Assembly (NCBI GenBank): GCA_018296165.2 | Contig: JACKQL020000023.1 | Coordinates: 310,001-374,000, forward strand | DNA: 64,000 nucleotides | Source of the DNA: Termitomyces sp. T153 | Taxonomy: Eukaryota > Basidiomycota > Agaricomycetes > Agaricales > Lyophyllaceae | Direction of reading: 5' to 3' | Shown: one piece after another, positions 53,638-64,000 of the stretch | How positions within the stretch are numbered: the stretch's first letter is position 1 | How the letters are laid out: each line of letters starts with the position of its first letter | Program-made: the position numbers and the translations under genes | Notes under the pieces: model-generated | Seen by the model: only the letters and a program-made list of their open reading frames with translations | Told to the model about the DNA's origin: nothing | Database searches by the model: none

Positions 53638-54829
53638 CAAGACTATCGAGGACGAAATTGAGATCACAGAGGGCATGCGCTTCGACCGTGGTTTCATTTC
53701 CCCCTACTTCGTCACCGACGTCAAAAGCCAGAAGGTCGAGTTCGAGAAGCCTTTCATCCTTCTCTCTGAGAAGAAGATTTCTCTTCTTCAAGACATCCTC
53801 CCCTCATTGGAGGCTGCTGCGCAGGCTCGTCGCCCCCTCGTTATCATTGCTGAGGACATCGACGGCGAGGCTCTCGCTGCCTGCATTCTCAACAAGCTCC
53901 GCGGCCAACTCCAGGTTGCCGCTGTGAAGGCCCCTGGCTTCGGTGACAACCGCAAATCCATTCTCGGAGACCTCGCCATCCTCACTGGTGGTACTGTCTT
54001 CACTGACGAGCTTGACATCAAGCTCGAGCGTGCTACCATTGACCTCCTTGGCTCTACCGGTTCTATCACCATCACTAAAGAAGATACCATTGTCCTCAAC
54101 GGTGAGGGCTCCAAGGATGCTATTCAGGCCCGCTGCGAGCAGCTCCGCTCCCTCATTGCCGATCCCACCACATCCGACTATGACCGCACCAAGCTTCAAG
54201 AGCGTCTCGCCAAGCTTTCCGGCGGTGTTGCTGTTATCAAGGTCGGCGGTGCGTCGGAAGTCGAGGTCGGCGAAAAGAAGGATCGCTACGACGATGCTTT
54301 GAACGCCACTCGTGCCGCTGTCGAGGAAGGTATCCTTCCTGGTGGTGGTGTTGCCCTCCTCAAGGCATCCCTCATGCTCGCCACCACCTCACCTGGTTCT
54401 GGCTCAGCCTCATCCCCAACTTCCGCCAACGCCTCCCCTATCCCGACCGCCAACTTCGACCAAGAGCTCGGTGTCGCTATCATCCGTCGTGCCCTGACCG
54501 GCCCCGCACGAGCGATCCTCAACAACGCAGGCGAGGAATCGAGCGTGATCGTCGGTACCCTCTTGTCTCAGTACGGATCGGACGACAAGTTCTCATGGGG
54601 CTATGACGCCGCCAAGGGCGAATTCGTGGACATGATCAAGTCGGGTATTGTCGACCCTCTCAAGGTCGTCCGCACGGCTCTTGTAGACGCCAGCGGTGTC
54701 GCAAGCTTGTTGACTACAAGCGAGTGTAGTGTTGTCGAGGCACCTGAGGAGAAGTCGGCAGCACCACCCATGGGCGGCATGGGCGGTATGGGTGGCATGG
54801 GTGGCATGGGCGGCATGGGCGGTTTCTAA
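52880..54829 (+). CDS. HSP60: Mitochondrial 60-kDa chaperonin (GroEL family)
   Basis: Four exons: 52880-53054, 53104-53154, 53205-53265 and 53314-54829, 600 aa, all in phase. A matrix protein-folding barrel working with HSP10. The N-terminus [20 protein letters not shown] is an Arg/Ser-rich presequence, and the mature part begins [18 protein letters not shown]. Conserved blocks: [58 protein letters not shown] (ATP site), [33 protein letters not shown] and [11 protein letters not shown]. The tail is GGM repeats ending GGF. Intron 2 uses a GC donor (AAAG/GCACGT), needed to read KITKDGVTV. An extra Ser/Pro/Ala-rich stretch of about 20 residues (about 54376-54450) separates ALLKAS and FDQELGV, a position normally only a few residues long. 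Confidence 0.97.
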
Positions 54830-55946
54830 GTGCCTCTGAGTAATGAGAAATGTTATGACTGACGATGCTAATACCGATATACTTGCATTTACCACCCCCC
54901 CACTACCACATAGCTACTTACCTATTGTTATCGTATTCTAGTCCTAGTTTTATGTAGTCAAATACACCACCACCACCACTCACTCATTTTCTTTTCAAAA
55001 TAAATACGCAGTCTATATGTGGCTGTAGCAAAGCTGCTCCAAGGAATTAATTCCCTCTTCCCAATGAACTAGACGTGACAGTGCGTGCATTACCACTGCA
55101 CACGAACACATAGAACCCCTGACTTCGCTCAACTTCTTGTCAGGGCCAACATTCTCACCCCGACTTAAGCCGCTGGATCACGACTGCTATTCATGTATTA
55201 GCCGTCACGGACGTCAGTTCATGCGACGCACCGAACGACAGAATAACTGTCAACGGATTGGATCAACCATTGGTTTTTGCTCATTTCAATGGATTTTTCT
55301 AGTGTAGTCGAGAACTATTCTAAAATATATTGCCGAGGATCGTCCACTACAAGGAACTCAACATTGGTATATATACAAGACAGCATAATAGGACCAGGGA
55401 GCGCCACTTCGTGGCCATGTCGTTCCTCGCTCGTAAAATCCCACATGAAGAATGCTGTATCATGATAATCAAGAGATGCAAGAGGTCAGAATACGGAATC
55501 TTCGGCCTCTCCTCGCAGGATACCATCCTTTACATACCTCCATTTTTCCTCCATTAGGAGTTTTTATCTAAAATGATGAAGGAAGCGATAATCTTCTTGG
55601 AAGCCTACAGTGACAGACTCCAAGACAAGGCTCACTGGCATGGTCTGTCTTACTACTATCTCTGCATAGCATAGGCCAGTGGCTTCACCAAGTCCGATTC
55701 ACCAAATAACTTTCGTATACGGATCGTCAGATAAACCCATGTACATCATCGGATTGAACACACTAGCAGCAAACAGTGAATAGGATGGAGCTTCCAATGA
55801 AATCTGCCTCTGCTCGTTTCGATCATGGTTACATCACTTATATTCGAGATGAATAGCACACTCGCAACTTTCCATTCTGTGACTCGGACTAGATAACGTA
55901 GGATTATAAATCAGATCTGATCTCCATACATACAAGCTGAAGCAGT
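54830..55946. other. Intergenic region downstream of HSP60
   Basis: HSP60 3' region, then about 1 kb with only short, unconvincing frames. No RNA gene, repeat or clear promoter recognised. Confidence 0.5.
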
Positions 55947-56219
55947 ATGGTCCTTCACTCACCTCTTTATAACTCCAACTATCTCTCAGTTTTATCAACG
56001 ACTATGTCGCAGATTGTGATTGAGGAGCACAAGATTGCGAGCGTTGAAGGCGACATTGCCGCTAGCGAGCTTGACGGGCAATCAATGTCATGGATGCAGC
56101 TTTGTGGCGATGCGGTTATTGTTGATGAGAATCCACACAGACACGCACCACATTGCTCTTCCACAATTGTCTTTTCTTGTCGTCATTTTCCAGATGCCGA
56201 TATAGATACCGAGACTTAA
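55947..56219 (+). CDS. Hypothetical small ORF, 90 aa
   Basis: Open frame ATG 55947 to TAA 56219, with a second ATG at 56004 (MSQIVIEEHKIASVEGDIAA). No signal peptide, membrane segment or known motif; acidic with a few scattered cysteines. It stands alone between HSP60 and the F-box relic. Normal CpG content. It could be chance; I give it only as a possibility. Confidence 0.2.
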   Translation: MVLHSPLYNSNYLSVLSTTMSQIVIEEHKIASVEGDIAASELDGQSMSWMQLCGDAVIVDENPHRHAPHCSSTIVFSCRHFPDADIDTET

Positions 56220-56566
56220 AAGCAGAGGAGAAATATCAAGAACAATTGAATTCTCCGGGATAATTGTACTATCTCCAGCAGTGGCTTTTTCCAAGGACGT
56301 GTTCATTTTAAAGGACATCTCATCATTACAATGCTTTACCAATCCCCCCTGACATACTATACTGCAATGCTCATTGAAACGACTTTTTCATCCTCTGATC
56401 AGGATGCGAAAAACTCGACTAGGTGAACTTGATCCTCGAGGTTACGGTGAGCGGTGCATATCAGACCTTTTCAGATATCTGAAAGCTTCCAGATTCTCGA
56501 TCCCCCTCGTCTAACAACAATTCTAGAATCACCGAGGTAGATGCCACGTCTCTTGAGTCACCAACG
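56220..56566. other. Intergenic region upstream of F-box-like relic
   Basis: No gene or clear element recognised; presumed promoter of the F-box-like gene. Confidence 0.45.
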
Positions 56567-57843
56567 ATGTCCACAAAGGCGCCCGTCAATCGCCTCCCTC
56601 CAGACCTTTTGGGTCTTATTTTCGTCTGTACTCTGGATCACTTGAGTGAGAGGCGAGAATGCGCACCTAACAGGAACCACCCACCTATAATACTTTGTGG
56701 TGTCTGTCGATGGTGGAGAGATGTTGCAATATCAATGCCAATGCTTTGGTCAACTATGAATGCCTATTCTGTAGGAAGGGATAATGACATGGCCTTGTAT
56801 CGACTCTGGCTTGAACGTACTTGTGGTGCCCCTTTGGTTACCAACTTCGATAAATTCTATCTTGACAAGGAGTTTGACGCTGCTCTTACCTTATTCTTTC
56901 AGCATAGCTACCAGTGGGCCGATGTGAAGATCACCTTGCAACCGTTGACAATTGCTAAGCTTTTGGAATTGCAGCCGGAAAATGTCCCTTTGCTGAAAAA
57001 AGTCCAAATCCAAGTCCTAGCCTGTGACGAACTTCGTTTTCCCGAAGATGATGCAAGCAAAATCATTTCCGCCCTTGCACGAATATCAACCCTGTCTGAT
57101 TTATCCTGGAATTTTCACAGTCCAGCTCATATTTCTTCCTTGATATGGCCGAACCTTAGAAAGTTTAGCGCGCAGATGTCACTTCAAACTGCAGAGTGTT
57201 TGGAATTGCTGTCCTGTCTGCGCAAATCGAAGATATTGCCTTCGGCTGGTATGTTCACTCTCCGATTGGCATCACATCTTCCACTGTCACTGTCGAAAGC
57301 CTGCGTTCATTGAGTATTCGAACTTGTGGTGACCCTGCAGGGCTCTTCAACGCCCTCACTGCCCTCCAGTCACCCAGGCCTGAGGATTTCTCTAGCCTCG
57401 AGCGTCTCGTCGATCGTTCCGGTTGCACACTCCGTCACTTAACGATCTGTACAATGGGGCCCCGATACGACTTACACCTCCGATACGATCTCCTAAGTTT
57501 TCTCGGACTGAAGTGCTTTTGCTCCATAGACTCACTTGGGTTTACTTATATGCAAGATTTTACCGATGAAATTGCCAGAGGGCTTACATGGGACATTGAT
57601 AGTGATTCTTCAGTCCAGATGCTTCCTTATCTGTTCACAATCGAGATTGAGAGATGTTCTACCACTGATGGTGTTCTTTCATGCATGATTTTGTCTCGTT
57701 GGAAAGGAAGTCAGCATCATCATGGGCTCAAACGTGTTCAGCTTGCGGAGGATTTTTGGCATTGGGATGACAGCAAGAATGATATAGCTACTTTGAGCTA
57801 TCTGAGGGAACAAGGTCTAGAAATTGTCCGGTTATACAATTAG
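56567..57843 (+). pseudogene. F-box/LRR-type protein, frameshifted
   Basis: The first frame from ATG 56567 reads VNRLPPDLLGLIFVCTLDHL, CGVCRWWRDVAISMPMLWSTM, then YRLWLERTCGAPLV. This is the F-box-like start of the very large Agaricomycete family in which an N-terminal L-P-x-E/D-L-L motif recruits Skp1. Leucine-rich repeats follow (LLELQPENVPLLKKVQIQ, LIWPNLRKF). Near 57200-57250 the sense moves to another frame (DIAFGWYVHSP, then VESLRSLSIRT, to the stop TAG at 57843), a net one-base loss. The second frame continues the LRR-like part for about 200 residues. A frameshift, a sequencing error or an unusually short intron are possible; no normal intron fits. About 420 residues in all, a usual length. 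Confidence 0.65.
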
Positions 57844-57999
57844 ATATATTTATTGTTCTGTGCTATATCACTCAACTACCTCCTACTGTCTTCTCACAGA
57901 AAGCTGCGATCATTGTTGCATGAGATCTGCGAACAACTGTGTATCATCCTCATTTCAATTCATTGGATTCCAGACAAGGCGGAACGGAGATGTCTGTGT

Positions 58000-58839
58000 C
58001 CGAGTTCGCAGTTCAACAAAGGTAAAGAGCTTACCATGTCTCGCGGCGCAAGGAGAGAATGTCAAGTCACTGAGATTCGGGCATGCCATAGAGGTCTCTT
58101 TTGATTTACTCAAAATGGCTATGACTGCGTCTGTGATGGCTGGCTTCCGTTTCTCGCTATTGAAGATGATACGGTCATCTAGAACACAGAGTTATTCAAG
58201 CTGGTCTACATTCCTCAATTTCAGGAATTGCTCTAGCTCGTCAGCCGACGGGAACATGTTTGTCAGTGACAATGATTGTAGATGGCGACGAGATCGCTCC
58301 ACAAGGTATTCAAAGCCAATACGTGTCGCCTCTTCATCATGACGTATCCTCGAAGCATTTCTTTGCAACGAAAGAGTCTGCAAGGCTGGACAGCAGATCG
58401 CATCGAGGAAAGTTGGTGAAAGTTGAAATGTCGTGTAGATACGGAGGCTTTCTAGATTGTCTGCCTTGATAACTTCTTTGTGGCTGAAACTTGGACGTTC
58501 TGCAGGATTCGAGTTCCCAAGCAAAACAACAGATAAAGATGTCAGATTGACGGCATACTCAAGGACTCTCAGACAATAGAATGCGTTGATAGAGTTGCGA
58601 TCATCAAAATTAAGATCACGGATAGCACTCCATACACAGAAGTCGGGTGGTTCTTGAGTGCGGAGTGGGGGAGTTGGTGATGGCCTGATAGCCATGCTGT
58701 GCATGGGAGGGGTCGAGTGGGTACCATGGATTCTTTCCGGAACTCTGTGATCAGATTCGTACTGGTAACCAGGTCTTCGTCCAAAACTAGTTTGAAGTAT
58801 GTCGCCCGGACCCTGTAACGCTTTCCCAATCATTGTCAT
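58000..58839 (-). pseudogene. Second F-box/LRR-type relic, convergent to the first
   Basis: The minus-strand frame from 58839 contains FCVWSAIRDLNFDD, CLRVLEYAVNLTSLSVVLLG, LESLRIYTTFQLSPTFLDAI and CPALQTLSLQRN, the LRR half of the same family. The frame meets TAA at 58194-58192 but stays in sense beyond it: LCVLDDRIIFNSEKRKPAI, CPNLSDLTFSPCAARHGKL, to about 58000. This indicates a premature stop. The N-terminal F-box is not visible and the first 60 residues are Pro-rich and uncertain, so the start is probably also lost. It converges tail-to-tail with the first relic. Confidence 0.55.
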
Positions 58840-59590
58840 GGGCTCCGGTGATGGTTCGCGAGATTAAGGTCTTCTGGACATTGTTGGTAATATGAGCTGA
58901 TCATGAGAATGTCAAATTAGTTACAGATATTCATGGTTATAATCATACTGACCTTCAAGTTCAACTTGTGACTCGGAAAATAGGATGCAGTGTGAGCTCG
59001 CTTACGGACAAGAGATGAGCTTTTAAACCCCAAGCATGACAACCATTAACAATGTCTTTCCAAGGTTCAAAAGATACAGGATGCCATTGTATCTTTAACA
59101 ATACAAGTCATAGAGATGTGCAAGACTCAACAGAGAGATAGAGTCTTAGAACAAGATCGTCAAGATCAAATCCAGCAAAAGGCATTTGTCGTGCGTAGTG
59201 CTGAGAGTGTACTGTTCATGGTAACATTCTTGTATCTTTCATCAATATGTTTGTGATTTCAAACAACATGTTGCAGAGATACACGAACAAGAGACTTCTC
59301 AATGGAAATAAGATTGGCAAACAGAGGTTCAAGTTAATAAGCAAAAGACATCATTCTACTGATTTACAAGACATCCTTTGTCCACACAGCTGAACAAGAG
59401 AGGTCCGAGATCCAATTTTTGGTGCTAAACGTCACGTGGCCAAGTGTGATTCTTCATGACAATTTCACGAAGATCGTCGGTGACCCAGATATGAAATGAG
59501 CTACGGTCCGTGCCTTCGGCATGGGCGTGTAGCTCTTGCTTAGTCCCAGACCCAACCTCACTTTGTTTGGTTAGGTCTTTGTATTTTGTT
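58840..59590. other. Intergenic border zone with second dispersed repeat
   Basis: No gene recognised. It contains 59232-59445, the second copy of the 44469-44690 repeat. CpG content falls from about 59.2 kb onward toward the Helitron. Confidence 0.5.
59232..59445. repeat. Dispersed repeat, copy 2
   Basis: Similar to 44469-44690 in the same orientation; several CpGs of the other copy appear here as TpG or CpA. It lies close to the left flank of the Helitron. Confidence 0.65.
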
Positions 59591-59599
59591 GACTAAGTG

Positions 59600-62500
59600 T
59601 TGCTTTTCTCTGACAATTCAATACACTGGGATTCATGTATAAACCAATCATGTATCTATATTACATTATTCACAAAATACTACAATGTCCACTGGTATAT
59701 ATTAGAGATGCTGAAAATTATTAAAATTAGTACTAACAAGCAATTATTTAAACTGTCACACTTACATTTGTCAACCATTAAGAATATCTATACTACATGG
59801 TCCAGCTATAGACATTAGGTGCTGAAGTTCATAGAAGTTAGCAATTTGTTGCTTGAATCCAACAAAACTCACACTTACATTTGTAAACCATTCAGGATTT
59901 CTTGATAGACAATATTTGCAGTCTTTCTTGATGTGTTTTCTGGGTCCAAAATCACTTTGATATGATCTTCTGATGTGCACCAAGAGAGTGCAACATAAAG
60001 TTGGCCATGTGCAAAAACTCCTGATCAAAGGTCCAATCCAACATGCTTGACTGATTGACCCTGAGACTTGTTGATTGTCATAGCAAAGGCCAATTGAACT
60101 GGGAATTGTCTCCTGTGCAATGGAATTGGCAAATACTCTTCAGAGACATCCATGTTGATTCTTGGAATCAAAACAATTGATCCTGCAAACTTGGCATCTC
60201 CACTGATGATCCAACATCTGAGAACTCTGGTGCTGATGTGGGTGACAATCATTCTTGTCCTATTGCAAAGTCCTTTAGTTGTATCCTCATTCCTAAGCAG
60301 CATGACAGGAACACCAATCTTGAAGGCCAATTTAGCCAAAGGCAAACTGCTGGTTCTAATAGAGTTGAGGTATTCCATTGGATACAATCCAAGGCCATTA
60401 GGATTCCTATCATCAGATATAATAGAGTCTGCACTCTGCAAGATTTTCTCTTCTCCTGGACTGGACATTTCTGCAGAACTTCTGAGTTGATATCCTCTAC
60501 ATCAGAGTTCTTGCCAGAAAGAATGGTACAGTCCAGGTAATATTGATCATCTTGATGGTGATCAATATGAGGATAAGTGGAAGAGATCAATCCAGTGACA
60601 GAATTGTCATCACAGATCATAGTTTCTGGAAGTTGTACTGTTTCTCCAGGCCCAAGGTTTTTTCCAGCACCAACATCCCATAACCAAGCTGCATGAGCAA
60701 TGTTATCAGAAGTTTGATCCAATCTCATGTTTTTAACCAAGTAGTGGACTTGAATCTGATCCAAAAGTCTTCCCCTTTTGAGTGAAGCAGCAATCATCTG
60801 CTGACTAAGTCCTTGTTGGATAACTGGGAGAGTTTGTCTAAAATCTCCTCCAAAACCACAGTCACTCCACCAAATGGAACATCCTTTTCCAAAATGTCTC
60901 TGAACCCTCAATCCACAGAGTCAATGGCATTTTTGTGTTGCATTGGGACTACATCCCAGATGACAACTTTGGTCTGGAGTAAGAGTTGAGACAATTGAGT
61001 TCCTCTTTTGATATTGGCAATGGATGTATCCAGAGCAGGAATGGGGATTTTGAACCTTGAATGTGCAGTTCTACCACCCTCCAGCAATAAGGCAGCAATC
61101 CCAGATGATGCTACACATAATGCCACATCTCCATTGGACCGAACAGCAGAAGCCAAAGTGTTGCAGACAAATGTTTTGCCACATCCACCTGCACTGTGAA
61201 TGAATATCATCTTGCCCAAGTTGTTGTCCACAGAGTCCATAACTTCATTGAAGGCCCCCAGTTGTTCACCATTAAACCTGGCCTTGTTTTCATCCACTCT
61301 TCTCTTCAACTCTTCAACATCATAATCTGTTTCTTCTTGCAAAAGCCTATTTCCTGAAATCATTAAATCAGTATCAATGTCAACTCTTTATACAATGTCC
61401 AACTTGCCTGGAATCACATTCCAAACTTGTTGGGGTTCTGGCATCTTGGGAAAGTCTTGAAGAGTCTTGCCAAAATTCTTCAGGTTGTCATTGATCAGAT
61501 GAAGGCCATAGTCATAAACATCTTCATCAGTAAAGACTCTGTCCCTGTACTGCCTGATATTCTCCAATCTGTGTCAAAGATCATCACAAATGGAGTGCCT
61601 GAATTCATCCCATAGAGCTTCTGCAGTGGTAGGAGCACAGTGAAATAGGATAGTGCAAAAGAGCTGTCTGAAAGCTGATCCTGATTGGATTGGAGCAGGT
61701 TCAGCAAGACACTGCCTCCAATTGTCATCATCTTCTAGAAGACCAAGGGCCTTGCATGCCTCCTAGTAAATAGGATAGGTGTGACCATTGACTGTCCTGA
61801 GATCAGCCCATGATGTTGCATTGGTCACAACTGTCAGGAGCATCCTAAGGTAGAACCTTTCTCCCTGTTGAGGTGAAGCAAAGTACATCCTCCCAATAGC
61901 TGTTCCTCTCTGCCTCTCCTTCCAGGTCCTTTTGGAAGCTTCATAGACAAACTTGGTTGGAAAGCTCTGATAAGTGGTGTTGTTATTAGGGAATCTGGCA
62001 TTGGCTTCAAACCAAGCAGTGAGTGCAGTCTTGTTTGCATTAGGCCTAGCAGCTACCATCTCCAAAGGTTCATTATCCTGAAAGTAGACTTCATGTTGGC
62101 CCTCCAAATGCACAGGTAATCGATATACAGGGGGATGTTCTCCATGCATGTTGAATTCAAAGATGTGCCAGCAAGCCTCAAGTGCAGAGATGTATCTGGC
62201 ATCTAAGTGTTCCTTGATTTCATCCCTCTGGTCCATCTGCTCTCCAGCAATCTCCAAAGTTGTCCTATCATGGCCTTTGTAGATGTACTTGTGAATGTAC
62301 TTGATGGCTTCCACTGAAGCACAGACCTCCACATTGATGTGACATCTGTACTTAGCTGAGAGATAAGGGTAGTATGAGACACCATCACAATTGTCATAAC
62401 AATGACCATTCTTTTCAAAGAAGCACCCATTGTCAGGTCTGGCATATTGAGGATAGCCATTATCTCCATGTTGAGTAGCCTCTTGTAATTCCTTTGGGTA

Positions 62501-64000
62501 TTTCTTGGAACATTTGCCATCTACCATGCACTTAGCATTGGGTTTGGCAGCTCCACATGGACCATGGACCATGTTGGTAGTAACAACCTGACAACAAAAA
62601 TAAGTAACTGGTTCTAGAATTGAAACAAAGCCAATACCTGATATAATTCAGGCTAAGCAACTGGATCTGGAATTTGGGCAGAGACAATAGAATCCACATC
62701 TGGAGCATCCTTGATCCTGTGATGACAGTGGAAAAAGATCAGGATGTGCATGTGTGGAAGTCCTCTCTTTTGGAATTCAATGGTATGAACATAAGCCACA
62801 CAGCTGCCAAAAAGACTTTCCTTGATCTCCTTCACCATAGCATTTTTCTTGAGTTCAAATACTCTGGCAACAATATCAGGTTGGTCAGCAGCTGTTTGCT
62901 TCTTCCCATTGACTGCAGGTTCCTTCAAGAGAGCTTCTTCAATTTCTAACCACTTTGGATTAGCAGTCATAGTTAAGAAGAGATCAGGTTTTCCAAAGTT
63001 CCTGCAGATAGCCATAGAGTCCTGGAATAATTGCTGCATCTGTTGACCACTTCCAGTATGGGAGGATGGGATGATAACATGTTGGCTTTGTGGGGTGACT
63101 TCTTCATCTCCAGCAGCAGCATCCACTACTCCCTGATAGACTTCAGCTCTGATCTTCTTCTGATTGTGTTGAATCCAATTCAACTTGTTTTGTTCAGTGA
63201 AAGCCCATGCATCCACAACATATTGTTGGAATAGCCTCCCACTCCAGAGTAATGGTGCATTGAATTCCAAAGTTCCTTGCTGCAGCCTATATGCATAATA
63301 TGCTGTTTGGGTGACCTTTGCTGATCTTTGTTGATTCTGTGGTCCAAAATGAGAGCAAATGTTGGTGTGAAATCCAGGCTGTCCAGTGGGAAAGATGATG
63401 GTATAATGCAATGGAGTGTAAAATGGGTGCAAGTGACTGATCTGCTTTAATTGACCTCCATGCAAGTGCAAGACTATATCATGATCATTTGGTTGCTCCT
63501 CTGAGCCATTTCCTGAAATTACAGCTGCAACCCCCTCCTGTTCATTGGGGTCATTATAGCATCAAGGGTCTCCAAAATCACTGTAAGCTTGACAGAAAGC
63601 CTTTGTGGTTGGCCTTCTGGAACTTCTCCTATAATTTGCCTGGCCTGCTTGTATAAGCCAATGAAGGGATTGACTCTAGCAAGCATATTCTGCAAAGAGG
63701 CCATTATCTGAGGATCAAGCCTGGGATTGTTCTGTTGATGAAAAGCCAATTTCTGATTGTAGTCATAAAATTAGAGCTGTGCATATACAGGAAGATTGCC
63801 TTCAATAGGAAGCAAGGCACCTGTCAAATTATGTAGTTCTCCATTGATGCTAAAGCTGTATGGTCCAGGTGTATTGGTAATAGGATGGTCAATGGTAACT
63901 CTCAGAGATGTGAATGCAAAGGCTGCATTGTATTGATGGATAGATGTTTTAAAAGTGTCAGAGAGAGGATGATGCCCATGGAGCAGGTTCAGTAAATCTG
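59600..64000 (-). mobile_element. Helitron, decayed, 5' end beyond the window
   Basis: Minus-strand rolling-circle transposon with Rep and helicase domains. CpG-depleted like the left island. The coding end is at about 59875. The 3' terminus (CTRR with hairpin) was looked for in 59600-59870 but not identified. A 29-bp near-repeat of the coding end (59756-59784 against 59866-59894) lies in this flank. Confidence 0.8.
59875..63749 (-). pseudogene. Helitron Rep-helicase (RepHel) relic
   Basis: Read leftward from 63749. N-terminal LQNMLARVNPFIGLYKQARQI. The Helitron-like N-terminal domain is 63471-62653 with LHYTIIFPTGQPGFH, LFLTMTANPKW and the metal-binding HMH (62746-62754) in GLPHMHILIFFH. 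A 50-bp GT-AG intron (62637-62588) follows a premature TAG (62653-62655). The Rep nuclease part has HGPCG, then the two-tyrosine motif KYIHKYIYKGHD (about 62268-62303). Next come LEDDDNWRQCL (about 61740) and the Pif1-type helicase with HSAGGCGKTF (Walker A, about 61172-61205), GGDFRQTLPVIQQGL and INKSQGQSVKHVG. One-base frameshifts near 60880 and 60470 and further stops inactivate it. The call is secure; the element is not intact. Confidence 0.85.

Noticed and set aside
52832..54895. Several 100-130-aa minus-strand ORFs opposite HSP60
   Set aside because: Shadows caused by the strong GC3 bias of the HSP60 coding sequence.

Overview
This window is from a filamentous basidiomycete, most likely an Agaricomycete. 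The housekeeping genes carry many short introns (about 45-140 bp, mostly GT-AG). The transposons (chromodomain Ty3/gypsy, DIRS-like tyrosine-recombinase elements, a Tad-like LINE, a Helitron) and the F-box/LRR relics are typical of mushroom-forming fungi. These calls rest on reading motifs and exon junctions by eye; no database search was run.

Positions 1 to about 42.75 kb form one large nested-transposon island that is almost devoid of CpG, as expected after long cytosine methylation and deamination. The nesting can be reconstructed. A DIRS-like element (10470-42754) carries gag-like, RT and RNase H remnants on the left and its tyrosine recombinase 26 kb away on the right. It is split by a minus-strand LINE (about 15200-41100). 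The LINE's first ORF is itself split by a large minus-strand LTR element (20470-40664), and that contains a second copy of the same LTR family (26858-36267). A solo LTR of the family sits in the LINE ORF2 (18544-18746). A third long copy (1-10297) lies left of the DIRS element and is interrupted by a separate chromodomain gypsy element with identical-length 369-bp LTRs (437-5645) and a perfect 5-bp target duplication. Both LTR families show the signature of self-priming reverse transcription: the primer-binding site is complementary to a stretch of the element's own LTR.

From about 42.7 to 58.9 kb lies an ordinary CpG-containing gene island. It holds a small hypothetical gene ending right at the DIRS border (minus), glucosamine-6-phosphate N-acetyltransferase GNA1 (minus), serine palmitoyltransferase subunit LCB2 (minus), divergent histidyl-tRNA synthetase HTS1 (plus) with a dual-start layout, an intron-containing tRNA-Met, a small cysteine-rich secreted protein, and the mitochondrial chaperonin pair HSP10 (minus) and HSP60 (plus). 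The pair is transcribed head-to-head from a 157-bp promoter with a perfect heat-shock element, and both genes carry a GC-AG intron. Two convergent F-box/LRR-type relics follow, one frameshifted and one with a stop.

From about 59.2 kb to the right end CpG is again depleted. This part holds a decayed Helitron on the minus strand (HUH/Y2 Rep plus Pif1-type helicase) whose 5' end lies outside the window.
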